Origin: Streptomyces natalensis ATCC 27448
GTDB lineage: Bacteria > Actinomycetota > Actinomycetes > Streptomycetales > Streptomycetaceae
Assembly: GCF_000935125.1 (NCBI RefSeq)
Contig: NZ_JRKI01000009.1
Span: forward strand, 248,001-312,000
DNA length: 64,000 nucleotides
Reading direction: 5' to 3'
Shown here: one piece after another, positions 35,734 to 42,484 of the stretch
How positions within the stretch are numbered: position 1 is the first letter of the stretch
Layout of the letters: each line of letters begins with the position of its first letter
Made by a program: the position numbers and the translations under genes
Notes under the pieces: model-generated
Seen by the model: only the letters and a program-made list of their open reading frames with translations
Told to the model about the DNA's origin: nothing
Databases searched by the model: none

Positions 35734-36063
35734 ATGCTCCGCCCCAAGCTCCCGGTCATGCCGCAGCCCACCGGCCTCGTCACCCCGCCCGCCCGGGTCG
35801 TCGAGCCGACCGCCGTCATCCAGCAGCAGCCCGCCCCTGTTGCCCCGCCGGTCGCCCCGGTCGCGGCCCCGGTGTCCTCACGGCCCATGGTGCAGCTCAC
35901 CCCGGGGTCTGTGCTCGCCCTGGTCGGCGGCGGAACGGCCGTGGTCCTGGTGGTCGGCACCGTCCTGGTCTCGATGCTCCTCGCGGTCGCCGTCACCGCC
36001 GTCTCGGTCGCCGTCTGCGCCCTGGTCATCCGCTCGCTCAACTCCTCCCAGCACTGCCGCTGA
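35734..36063 (+). CDS. SpdB-like membrane protein
   Basis: This 109-aa protein has a Pro/Val-rich N-terminal part (MLRPKLPVMPQPTGLVTPPA and PVAPPVAPVAAPVSSRP), one long hydrophobic region VLALVGGGTAVVLVVGTVLVSMLLAVAVTAVSVAVCALVI (two closely packed helices) and a short tail. Composition and place match spdB-type spread genes. ATG 35734 has GGGAGATCC before it. It is followed directly by the first conserved-loop hairpin. Confidence 0.75.
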   Translation: MLRPKLPVMPQPTGLVTPPARVVEPTAVIQQQPAPVAPPVAPVAAPVSSRPMVQLTPGSVLALVGGGTAVVLVVGTVLVSMLLAVAVTAVSVAVCALVIRSLNSSQHCR

Positions 36064-36065
36064 AG

Positions 36066-36118
36066 GGTCCCCGGGGCGACGCACAAGCCGCCAAGCACGC
36101 CGCCGGACCTCGGGGACC
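36066..36118 (+). other. hairpin A with conserved loop sequence
   Basis: GGTCCCCGGGG (36066-36076) pairs with CCTCGGGGACC (36108-36118), an 11-bp stem with one G-U. The loop contains a 24-nt sequence (36081-36104, beginning GCACAAGCCGCC) that is repeated exactly in hairpin B at 36726-36749, while the stems differ in sequence. It lies between the SpdB-like and GGDEF genes, ending 40 nt before the GGDEF start. Confidence 0.75.
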
Positions 36119-36157
36119 GCGCTCCACCAGCCAACCGCCATCGCCAAGGAGAACGTC

Positions 36158-36709
36158 ATGGACCCGCACACGACCGTGAGCATCCTGCCGTTAGTCGGCT
36201 GGGCCCTGCACGGCGGCATCCTCGCCCGCCGCCTCGCCTGCGCCCGCCGCGACCCGCTCACCGGCCTGCACACCCGCGCCGGATGGACCGACCGCGCCCA
36301 CCACCTCATCCGCCGGCATCCGCACGCCGCCGTGCTCCTGGTCGACCTCGACCGCTTCAAGGCCCTGAACGACACCCACGGCCACGCCGCCGGGGACGCC
36401 GCCCTCGTCGAGACCGCCGACCGGCTGCGCGCCTGGTGCGGACGCAACGGCACCGCCGGCCGACTGGGCGGGGATGAGTTCGTCGCCGTGGTCCGGGACC
36501 TGGCCGCCGCCGACCTCGGCGCGCTCACCGCCGCGCTTCACCGGCCGCTCGACTACGGCGGCGTCTCGCTGCCGCTGGCCGCCTCGGTCGGGGTCTGCGC
36601 CGTCGCCGATCTGTCGGTGCCCGTTCTGGCTGATGCGCTCGCCGCCGCCGACGCGGCCATGTGCGCCGCAAAGGGCCGTGGCCGACGGGGCTCCCGCGCC
36701 TCTCGCTGA
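36158..36709 (+). CDS. GGDEF-domain diguanylate cyclase carried by the element
   Basis: This 183-aa protein has an N-terminal hydrophobic stretch (TTVSILPLVGWALHGGILARRL) then a single GGDEF domain: RDPLTGLHTRAGW, AVLLVDLDRFKALNDTHGHAAGDAALVETADRL, and the active-site loop RLGGDEFVAVV. It ends ADALAAADAAMCAAKGRGRRGS. All cyclase signature residues look intact, so synthesis of cyclic-di-GMP is plausible. No sensor or EAL domain is present. ATG 36158 has AAGGAGAACGTC upstream. c-di-GMP controls development in Streptomyces through BldD, so a link between transfer and host differentiation is possible, but this is inferred. Confidence 0.85.
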   Translation: MDPHTTVSILPLVGWALHGGILARRLACARRDPLTGLHTRAGWTDRAHHLIRRHPHAAVLLVDLDRFKALNDTHGHAAGDAALVETADRLRAWCGRNGTAGRLGGDEFVAVVRDLAAADLGALTAALHRPLDYGGVSLPLAASVGVCAVADLSVPVLADALAAADAAMCAAKGRGRRGSRASR

Positions 36710-36711
36710 CC

Positions 36712-36759
36712 GGCCACCGGGTGGCGCACAAGCCGCCAAGCACGCCGCCACCCGGGGCC
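36712..36759 (+). other. hairpin B with conserved loop sequence
   Basis: CCGGGTGGC (36717-36725) pairs with GCCACCCGG (36747-36755). The stem continues GGCC/GGCC past a bulged A at 36716, giving 13 bp in total over 36712-36725 and 36747-36759. The loop region and inner stem carry the same 24 nt as hairpin A (36726-36749). It lies between the GGDEF gene and the zinc-finger gene, 36 nt before the latter's ATG. Confidence 0.75.
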
Positions 36760-36794
36760 GTTCCTTCCAACCGCAATCGCAAGGAACCCCCATC

Positions 36795-36977
36795 ATGGCC
36801 CACCACAGCTCGCCCTCGCCGAGGATCTGCCCGGCTTGCGACGGCTTCGCCTCCGTCGCCGTCACCCTCGGCGGACGCGACCACCGTGGCCACCTGCGCA
36901 CCGTCACCGCGCACTGCCCGGCCTGCCACGGCACCGGCACCGCCCGCCGCCGCAACCGGGAGGGCGCCTGTGCCTGA
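36795..36977 (+). CDS. small zinc-ribbon protein (DnaJ-like CxxC pairs)
   Basis: This 60-aa protein contains ICPACDGFASVAVTLGGRDHRG and TAHCPACHGTGTARRRNREG. The two CPAC-x-G motifs resemble DnaJ central-domain CxxCxGxG units, so it probably binds one zinc ion. ATG 36795 follows AAGGAACCCCCATC. Its end overlaps the replication initiator start by 8 nt, suggesting coupled translation. A role in replication or transfer is inferred from position only. Confidence 0.75.
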   Translation: MAHHSSPSPRICPACDGFASVAVTLGGRDHRGHLRTVTAHCPACHGTGTARRRNREGACA

Positions 36978-38349
36978 CGCCCTGCTCGACCCGACCACCC
37001 TCGGCGACCTGCTGAGGGTGGCTTCGGCGTCTGACTTCGACCGCTGGGAAGACCAGATCCGCCGCACCGGCGGCTGCGCCGACCCCATCCACCTGACCGG
37101 CTGGACCCTCACCAAGGACAAGACCACCGGCGAGACGCTGCACCGCTACTCCACCGAGAACGAGCCCGGCGGACGCCTGCGCCTAGCCTGCGGCAACCGC
37201 CGCGCATCCCGCTGCCCGTCCTGCGCCTGGACGTACGCGGGCGACACCTACCACCTGATCCGCGCCGGGCTGGCAGGGGACGACCGCCGCGACATTCCCG
37301 CCACCGTCCGCAACCATCCCCGCGTCTTCGCCACCCTCACCGCCCCGTCCTTCGGTCGTGTCCACAACCGGCCCGACCGGGGCGTCTGCCGCTGCGGCAC
37401 CCGCCACCAGGCCGACGACCCCGCGCTTGGCACCGCCCTCGACCCGACCACGTACGACTACGCGGCCGCGGTCCTCTTCAACAACCACGCCAGACAGCTC
37501 TGGCAGCGCTTCACCAACCGGCTCCGCCGCGAGATCGCCGCCCGCGCCGGCCTCTCCCAGCGAGAACTGAAGGAGGCCGCCCGCCTCTCCTACGGCAAGG
37601 TCGCTGAGTTCCAGAAGCGCGGCGTGCTGCACTTCCATGCCGTGATCAGGATCGACGGCCCCGACGGACCGGACACCCCGCCCCCGGCCTGGGCCACGGT
37701 CGACCTCCTCGCCGCCGCCATCCGGGCCGCCGCCTTCCACTCCTACACGTCGGTGTCAGCGCCCGCGGCCGGGGACCAGCCCGCCCGTACCTTCCGCTGG
37801 GGCACACAACTCGACGTCCGCCCGATCAAGGCCTTCGGTGACGGCTCCGACATCACCGAGCAGGCCGTCGCCTCCTACGTCGCCAAGTACGCCACCAAGG
37901 CCGCCGAGAACACCGGCACCCTCGACCGCCGCATCGGCGAACTCTCCGAACTCGACCGCCACCACGTACCCGACCACGCCCGCCGCCTCATCACCGCGTG
38001 CAAGGAACTCGACCCGCTCTACCCCGACCGCCGCCTGTGGGCCTGGGCCCACATGCTCGGCTTCCGCGGCCACTTCTCCTCAAAGTCCCGCCGCTACTCC
38101 ACCACCCTCGGCGCACTCCGCCAGACACGCGCCGACTACCGCGCCGCCCAGGAACACGCCGCCCTCGGCCTGGACGACGTCGAGCCCGACACCGTCCTCG
38201 TCCTGGCCGACTGGCAATACGCCGGACACGGCCACACTCCCGGCGAATCCGCCCTCGCCGCCACCATCGCCCGCAACCTCCAGCACAACCGCGAAACCGC
38301 CCGCGAAGCGATACGCGACCAGCTCGCCCTGGAAGGAACCGCCGCATGA
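36970..38349 (+). CDS. RepSA-type replication initiator (rolling-circle, HUH)
   Basis: This 459-aa protein has N-terminal zinc-type cysteines (CGNRRASRCPSCAWTY and CRCGTRHQ), the HUH metal motif in KRGVLHFHAVIRIDG, and a C-terminal TEQAVASYVAKYATKAAE with candidate catalytic tyrosines, followed by the RRLWAWAHMLGFRGHFSSKSRRYSTT block characteristic of pSAM2 RepSA-like proteins. It would nick the double-strand origin to replicate the excised circle before transfer. GTG 36970 has GGAGGG 5-10 nt upstream. Its stop overlaps the xis-position ORF as ATGA. Confidence 0.88.
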   Translation: MPDALLDPTTLGDLLRVASASDFDRWEDQIRRTGGCADPIHLTGWTLTKDKTTGETLHRYSTENEPGGRLRLACGNRRASRCPSCAWTYAGDTYHLIRAGLAGDDRRDIPATVRNHPRVFATLTAPSFGRVHNRPDRGVCRCGTRHQADDPALGTALDPTTYDYAAAVLFNNHARQLWQRFTNRLRREIAARAGLSQRELKEAARLSYGKVAEFQKRGVLHFHAVIRIDGPDGPDTPPPAWATVDLLAAAIRAAAFHSYTSVSAPAAGDQPARTFRWGTQLDVRPIKAFGDGSDITEQAVASYVAKYATKAAENTGTLDRRIGELSELDRHHVPDHARRLITACKELDPLYPDRRLWAWAHMLGFRGHFSSKSRRYSTTLGALRQTRADYRAAQEHAALGLDDVEPDTVLVLADWQYAGHGHTPGESALAATIARNLQHNRETAREAIRDQLALEGTAA

Positions 38350-38441
38350 CCGTCACCACGCTTCCCGAGCGGTACCTGACTCCGGTCGACCCGAACGACG
38401 TACGCGCCTGGGTGGGCTCTCTCATGGAAGGGGCCGCGTAG
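38346..38441 (+). pseudogene. xis: excisionase (xis) with apparent internal in-frame deletion
   Basis: The 31-codon ORF reads MTVTTLPERYLTPVDPNDVR and ends AWVGSLMEGAA. Streptomyces AICE excisionases of about 60-70 aa typically begin TTLPERYLTPAEVA, pass through a winged-helix core, and end DPAAVRAWVxSLxEGAA (recalled, not searched). Here the start and end are joined after LTPVD, so the whole DNA-binding core is missing, although the frame and both overlaps (ATGA with rep, TAGTG with int) are kept. A working Xis is therefore unlikely. The alternative is a naturally tiny protein. Confidence 0.7.
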
Positions 38442-39688
38442 TGGCTGGGCACATCCAAGACCGCTGGTACAAGGCCGAGACCACCTCGGACGGAAAGACC
38501 GTCAAGGTCAAGACGGACCGGCACGGCAACGGCATGCGCTATCGCGCCCGCTACATCGGTCCCGATGGGACGGAGAAGTCCAAGAGCTTCCCGGACGGAA
38601 AGAAGCGCCTCGCCGACCAGTGGCTCGCGCGCATCGATGCGGACATGTCGCGTGGCCACTACGTCGACCCCAAGGCCGGGAAGGTCACCTTCCAGCAGTA
38701 CGCCACCGAGTGGCTGGCGGGGCAGACGACCGACCCGACGACTCGGGAGAACACAGAGCGTCGCCTTCGGCTTCATGCCTTCCCGTACCTCGGAAGCCGT
38801 CCGCTCTCCTCGCTCCAGCCGTCCGACATCCGAGCTTGGATACGCAAGCTGGAGGACGCGGGAAGCGGCGGATCGTCGCGCCGCGTGATCTTCGGGAACG
38901 TGTCGGCGGTGCTCGCCGCCGCAGTTGATGACGGCCGCCTCGCGCGCAATCCCTGCGGGGTTCGCTCGGTCCGGCGCCCGAAGCCCGCCCCTGGTCGCGT
39001 CGCGCCGTGGTCCGCAGACCGTGTGTTCTCCGTGCGGCGGGGGCTGCCTGAGTGCTTCCGCGCCATGGTCGACGTCGGGGCCGGATGCGGACTTCGGCAA
39101 GGGGAGATCTTCGGGCTGGCCGTCGACGAGGTGGATCTGCTGTCCGGCGTTCTGCACGTCACGCAACAGGTCAAGGTCGTGGAACGGAAGCTGGTCTTCG
39201 CCCCGCCGAAGAACGGCAAGCTCCGCGACGTGCCGCTGCCGGACTCGGTCGCCCTCGCGCTCGCCGAGCACATGACGGCCTTCCCGCCGGCCGAAGTCAC
39301 ATTGCCCTGGATGCGCCCCGACGGAGAGCCGGTGACCAGGCTCTTGTACTTCACAGGTGCTGAGGGCGGGGCGGTCTGGCGCAACGCCTTCAACGTGCAC
39401 GCCTGGAAGCCCGCGCTCGCCGCGGCGGGAGTGATCCCCAAGCCCAGGCCCGGAGAGCGGTACAAGGAAGCCCGCGAAGACGGCATGCACGCGCTACGGC
39501 ACTTCTACGCCTCGGTGCTCCTCGACTCCGGGGAGAGCATCAAGGCGCTGAGCGCCTACCTCGGTCATGCCGACGCAGGGTTCACGCTCCGCACCTACAC
39601 CCATCTCATGCCGAGCAGCGAGACCCGTACCCGGAACGCCGTCGACGAGATGTACCGGACGGCCCGTAAGCCCCCGACGGCCCCCTGA
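38441..39688 (+). CDS. int: tyrosine-family site-specific integrase
   Basis: This 415-aa integrase has an N-terminal arm-binding/AP2-like region (MRYRARYIGPDGTEKSKSFPDGKKRLADQWLARI), a core-binding domain (VTFQQYATEWLAGQTTDPTTRENTERRLRLH), and a catalytic domain. Its catalytic residues are Arg in VGAGCGLRQGEIFGLA, HxxR in GMHALRHFYASVLL, His in YLGHADAGFTLRTY, and the nucleophile Tyr in TYTHLMPSS. It catalyses attP x attB recombination. GTG 38441 shares its G with the xis stop. Its last codons carry the third arm-type motif at 39676, and attR begins 81 bp after the stop. Confidence 0.92.
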   Translation: MAGHIQDRWYKAETTSDGKTVKVKTDRHGNGMRYRARYIGPDGTEKSKSFPDGKKRLADQWLARIDADMSRGHYVDPKAGKVTFQQYATEWLAGQTTDPTTRENTERRLRLHAFPYLGSRPLSSLQPSDIRAWIRKLEDAGSGGSSRRVIFGNVSAVLAAAVDDGRLARNPCGVRSVRRPKPAPGRVAPWSADRVFSVRRGLPECFRAMVDVGAGCGLRQGEIFGLAVDEVDLLSGVLHVTQQVKVVERKLVFAPPKNGKLRDVPLPDSVALALAEHMTAFPPAEVTLPWMRPDGEPVTRLLYFTGAEGGAVWRNAFNVHAWKPALAAAGVIPKPRPGERYKEAREDGMHALRHFYASVLLDSGESIKALSAYLGHADAGFTLRTYTHLMPSSETRTRNAVDEMYRTARKPPTAP

Positions 39689-39695
39689 CGGCCCA
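39676..39695. repeat. third copy of the putative arm-type site, overlapping the int stop
   Basis: GACGGCCCCCTGACGGCCCA fits GACGGCCC-N3-GACGGCCCA, as at 26835-26854 and 27799-27818. It includes the integrase stop codon (39686-39688), so coding constraint explains part but not all of the match. It lies 75 bp inside the right end. Confidence 0.6.
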
Positions 39696-39709
39696 CGGCT
39701 TCCGCACCC

Positions 39710-39743
39710 GCCCCTGATCATCGGGAAACCGCTGGTCAGGGGC
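39710..39743. terminator. inverted repeat between int and attR
   Basis: GCCCCTGA (39710-39717) pairs with TCAGGGGC (39736-39743), an 8-bp stem with an 18-nt loop, 21 bp past the integrase stop. It probably terminates the int operon and insulates the chromosomal aldehyde dehydrogenase promoter. Confidence 0.6.
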
Positions 39744-39769
39744 ATTCTCGTCCTGTCCGTGGACTACTT

Positions 39770-39788
39770 TAACTAGAACTGGTTTCAA
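39770..39788. repeat. attR core, overlapping a TetR-type operator
   Basis: TAACTAGAACTGGTTTCAA, identical to 26721-26739, followed by chromosomal sequence leading to the aldehyde dehydrogenase gene. The embedded TAGAACTGGTTTCA (39774-39787) belongs to the KstR-like box set, so integration leaves one operator copy on each side. Confidence 0.8.
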
Positions 39789-39881
39789 GAGACCCGAAGT
39801 GCCGGGCCGAAGGCGGAGGTTGGGGGAGTGCACGGGAGTGCAGGGGAGTGCGGGGATCCGTCCCGCACCGTGGACTCCTCC

Positions 39882-39907
39882 CACTGGAACTGGTATCAGT
39901 TCCAGTG
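39882..39907. promoter_or_regulatory. perfect palindromic operator upstream of the aldehyde dehydrogenase
   Basis: CACTGGAACTG-GTAT-CAGTTCCAGTG is an 11-bp perfect inverted repeat with a 4-bp centre, the size of a TetR-family operator. It lies 109 bp upstream of the ATG at 40016 and carries TGGAAC half-sites related to, but spaced differently from, the TAGAAC boxes. Confidence 0.7.
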
Positions 39908-39944
39908 CGATGCGCAATGCTGACGCATCGTCAGAACTGCTGTC

Positions 39945-39981
39945 AGGAACCACTCTCACGAACCACTCTCACGAACCACCG
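39945..39981. repeat. 13-bp tandem repeat in the aldehyde dehydrogenase leader
   Basis: The unit CACGAACCACTCT occurs about three times with small changes (CAGGAACCACTCT, CACGAACCACTCT, CACGAACCACCGT) between the palindromic operator and the ribosome-binding site of the gene at 40016. Confidence 0.75.
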
Positions 39982-40015
39982 TCAGAAACCGTCGATCCGT
40001 CGGGAGGCGGCAGCG

Positions 40016-41470
40016 ATGAGCGACGACCTCGTCGAGCACGGAAAGCTCTACATAGGCGGTGAGCTGGTCGATCCGGCCGGCCGCGACACGATCGAGGTCG
40101 TCTCGCCGCACACCGAACGGGTCATCGGCCGCGTCCCGCACGCCTCGCGGGCCGACGTCGACCGGGCGGTGGCCGCGGCCCGTACGTCCTTCGACTCCGG
40201 CATCTGGGCGCGGGCGCCGCTGGCGGAACGGATCGCGGTGGTCACCCGTATCAAGGACGCCGTCGCCGTACGCAGTGAGGAGATCGCCAGGGTCATCAGC
40301 GCGGAGAACGGGACCCCGTTCACCTCCGGTGTCATGGTGCAGTCGCTGGCCGCGATGATGGCGTGGGACGCCGCGCTGACCGTGGCCCGGGACTTCGCCT
40401 TCGAGGAGCGCAGGGACGGGGCGCTGGGGCCGATTCTCGTACGGCGCGAGCCGGTCGGGGTGGTCGCGGCCGTGGTGCCGTGGAACGTCCCGCAGTTCAC
40501 CGCCGCCGCCAAGCTGGCCCCGGCCCTGCTGGCGGGCTGTTCGGCGGTGCTGAAGGTGTCGCCGGAGACCCCGCTCGATGCGTACCTCCTGGCGGAGATC
40601 GCGACCGGGGCCGGGCTGCCGGAGGGGGTGCTGTCGATCCTGCCGGCGGACCGCGAGGTGAGCGAGTACCTGGTGGGGCACCCGGGCGTCGACAAGGTGT
40701 CGTTCACCGGCTCGGTGGCGGCGGGCAAGCGGGTCATGGAGGTCGCCTCCCGCAACCTCAGCCGGGTCACCCTCGAACTCGGCGGCAAGTCCGCGGCGGT
40801 GATCCTGCCGGACGCGGATCTGGACGCCGCGGTGGCCGGGATCGTCCCGTTCGCCTGGATGATCAACGGGCAGGCGTGCGTGGCCCAGACGCGCATCCTC
40901 GCCCCGCGCAGCCGCTACGACGAGATCGCCGAACGGTTCACCGCGGCGGCCTGTGCCCTCACGGTCGGCGACCCGCTGGATCCGGCCACCGAAGTGGGCC
41001 CCCTGGTCGCCCGCCGCCAGCAGCAGCGGTCGCTCGACTACATCGCACTCGGCCGGCAGGAGGGCGCCAAGGTCCTGACCGGCGGCGGCCGCCCCAAGGA
41101 CCAGGCCGCCGGCTGGTACGTCGAGCCGACCCTCTTCGGCGAGGTCGCCAACTCCATGCGGATCGCCCGCGAGGAGATCTTCGGCCCGGTCATCTGCCTG
41201 CTGCCCTACGACGACGAGGCGGAGGCGGTACGCATCGCCAACGACTCCGACTACGGCCTGTCGGGCTCGGTGTGGACGGCCGACGTCGAGCACGGCATCG
41301 ACATTGCGCGGCGGGTGCGCACCGGTACGTACTCCGTGAACACCTTCAGCATCGACATGCTCGGCCCGTTCGGCGGCTACAAGAACTCCGGGATCGGGCG
41401 GGAGTTCGGGCCCGAGGGCTTCGGCGAGTATCTGGAGCACAAGATGATCCATCTGCCGGCGGGTGCGTGA
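40016..41470 (+). CDS. aldehyde dehydrogenase, NAD(P)-dependent
   Basis: This 484-aa ALDH has the NAD-binding run PVGVVAAVVPWNVPQFTAAAKLAPALLAGCSAVLKVSPETP and VSFTGSVAAGKRVME. The general base Glu is in RVTLELGGKSAAVIL, the nucleophile Cys in NGQACVAQTRILAP (the usual GQxC), and EIFGPVICLLPYDDEAEAVRIAND and SVNTFSIDMLGPFGGYKNSGIGRE complete the family. It would oxidise an aldehyde made by the P450 and alcohol dehydrogenase steps of side-chain degradation. ATG 40016 has GGGAGGCGG upstream. The ferredoxin start overlaps its stop (TGATG). Confidence 0.88.
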   Translation: MSDDLVEHGKLYIGGELVDPAGRDTIEVVSPHTERVIGRVPHASRADVDRAVAAARTSFDSGIWARAPLAERIAVVTRIKDAVAVRSEEIARVISAENGTPFTSGVMVQSLAAMMAWDAALTVARDFAFEERRDGALGPILVRREPVGVVAAVVPWNVPQFTAAAKLAPALLAGCSAVLKVSPETPLDAYLLAEIATGAGLPEGVLSILPADREVSEYLVGHPGVDKVSFTGSVAAGKRVMEVASRNLSRVTLELGGKSAAVILPDADLDAAVAGIVPFAWMINGQACVAQTRILAPRSRYDEIAERFTAAACALTVGDPLDPATEVGPLVARRQQQRSLDYIALGRQEGAKVLTGGGRPKDQAAGWYVEPTLFGEVANSMRIAREEIFGPVICLLPYDDEAEAVRIANDSDYGLSGSVWTADVEHGIDIARRVRTGTYSVNTFSIDMLGPFGGYKNSGIGREFGPEGFGEYLEHKMIHLPAGA

Positions 41471-41757
41471 TGGCGGACCGCTGGCGGGTGGAGGTGGACC
41501 GGAGCGTGTGCATCGGCTCCGGGATGTGCGCCGCCGTGGCGCCCGGGGGTACTCCCCAAGCTACCGCCGGGGGGACCCCCACCCGGTCGGACACCGGGGG
41601 AGGCTTCCGGCTGGATTCGGCGCGGCAGTCGCACCCGGTGGCCCCGGAGACGGACGCCGACGAGAACGTACTGGCGGCGGCCGAGGGGTGCCCGGTCGAG
41701 GCGATCACGATCACGGTCGCGGAGACGGGGGAGAGGGTGTTCCCGCCGGAGGAGTGA
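41470..41757 (+). CDS. ferredoxin with an in-frame insertion
   Basis: This 95-aa protein begins ADRWRVEVDRSVCIGSGMCAAVAPGG and ends ENVLAAAEGCPVEAITITVAE. That is the 3Fe-4S-type ferredoxin that serves actinobacterial P450s (C-x5-C ... CP). Normal relatives run from VAPG directly to HFRLD; here GTPQATAGGTPTRSDTGG is inserted before FRLDSARQ, encoded by a palindromic repeat at 41544-41586. The cluster ligands are still present and the frame is kept. It is coupled to the aldehyde dehydrogenase and may donate electrons to the CYP125-like P450. Confidence 0.8.
   Translation: MADRWRVEVDRSVCIGSGMCAAVAPGGTPQATAGGTPTRSDTGGGFRLDSARQSHPVAPETDADENVLAAAEGCPVEAITITVAETGERVFPPEE
41544..41586. repeat. palindromic dispersed repeat inserted in the ferredoxin gene
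   Basis: The sequence begins CGGGGGTACTCCCCAAGC and ends GGGGGGACCCCCACCC. It is built of GGGGGTACTCCCC-type inverted halves around a CTACCG core. It resembles, from memory, a dispersed palindromic sequence common in Streptomyces genomes. In the reading frame it adds about 14-19 codons without a stop. Confidence 0.6.
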
Positions 41758-41787
41758 GGCGGGGTGGGGCGGGGGGTGGGGTCGGGG

Positions 41788-41811
41788 CCCTTAGGGGTGG
41801 TCCCCTAAGGG
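41788..41811. terminator. bidirectional hairpin between the ferredoxin and TetR genes
   Basis: CCCTTAGGGG (41788-41797) and CCCCTAAGGG (41802-41811) form a perfect 10-bp stem around a 4-nt loop. It is placed between two convergent genes. Confidence 0.85.
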
Positions 41812-41857
41812 TTGAGAGGGCCCCTTGCGGATCCAACTACCCGGGGCGGGGGGAGGG

Positions 41858-42484
41858 TTAACGCGGACGGGACGTCACCGCGATCAGGCGGCAGACCGTT
41901 TCGATGTCGATCTTGACCTGGGCGATGGAGGCGCGGCCCGACAGCCAGGTGATCAGGGCCGAGTGCCAGGTGTGCTCGATGACCCGGACCGCGGAGAGCT
42001 GTTCGGGGGTGGGCGGGCCGTCCAGGCTCATGGCGTCCAGGATGATCGCGGTGGTCAGCCGGGAGACGGTGTCCACCTCGGGGCTGACGGAGCGGTCCGC
42101 GAAGGTCAGGGCGCGCACCATCGCGTCCGCGAGATGCGGTTCGCGCTGGAGGGCGCGGAAGGCCCGCATCAGGGTCTGGGCGACGCGGGCGCCCGGGTCC
42201 TCCTCCGACGGCGGGCGTTTGCGCAGGGTTTCGTGCAGGTGCTGGAGCTGGTCCTGCATGGTGGCGACCAGCAGATGCACCTTCGAGGGGAAATAGCGGT
42301 AGAGGGTGCCGAGTGCGACGCCCGACAGCTCGGCGACCTCCCGCATCTGTACGGCGTCGAATCCGCCACGGGACGCCAGCTTGGCGCTGGTGTGCAGAAT
42401 GCGGCGGCGCCGGGCCTCCTGACGTTCGGTCAGGGGAGGACTCGCGGGAAGCTCCGGCCTGGCCGGCTTGGATTCCGTAGTCAT
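41858..42484 (-). CDS. TetR-family repressor, KstR-like
   Basis: This is a 208-aa protein. The N-terminal DNA-binding domain ERQEARRRRILHTSAKLASRGGFDAVQMREVAELSGVALGTLYRYFPSKVHLLVATMQDQL matches the KstR form (FxAVQMRxVAxxxxVAxGTLYRYFPSKVHLL). The C-terminal ligand domain is all-helical. KstR represses cholesterol catabolism genes in mycobacteria and rhodococci and is released by a steroid-CoA. Boxes of the KstR type (TNGAACNNGTTNNA) recur in this window, which makes this gene the best candidate regulator. ATG 42484 or 42493 are both possible. It is divergent from the glycosyltransferase, with a box at 42745. Confidence 0.85.
   Translation of the reverse strand: MTTESKPARPELPASPPLTERQEARRRRILHTSAKLASRGGFDAVQMREVAELSGVALGTLYRYFPSKVHLLVATMQDQLQHLHETLRKRPPSEEDPGARVAQTLMRAFRALQREPHLADAMVRALTFADRSVSPEVDTVSRLTTAIILDAMSLDGPPTPEQLSAVRVIEHTWHSALITWLSGRASIAQVKIDIETVCRLIAVTSRPR

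Larger units (their letters stand above)
26721..39788. mobile_element. integrated actinomycete integrative and conjugative element (AICE), about 13.07 kb
   Basis: A perfect 19-bp direct repeat, TAACTAGAACTGGTTTCAA, bounds the segment at 26721-26739 and 39770-39788. The region between holds a complete pSAM2-like gene order at its right: XRE regulator, TraB/FtsK translocase, spread genes, GGDEF protein, RepSA-type initiator, xis position and tyrosine integrase. A visibly lower-G+C restriction-modification pair lies at the left. Unlike most AICEs, no tRNA end is seen at either boundary. The flanking MBL and aldehyde dehydrogenase genes would be divergent neighbours without it. The xis gene seems internally deleted, so excision may be impaired. 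Confidence 0.88.

Noticed and set aside
39700..39800. tRNA gene as the attachment site
   Set aside because: No cloverleaf can be folded here or at 26700-26800. The only hairpin (39710-39743) has the size of a terminator.
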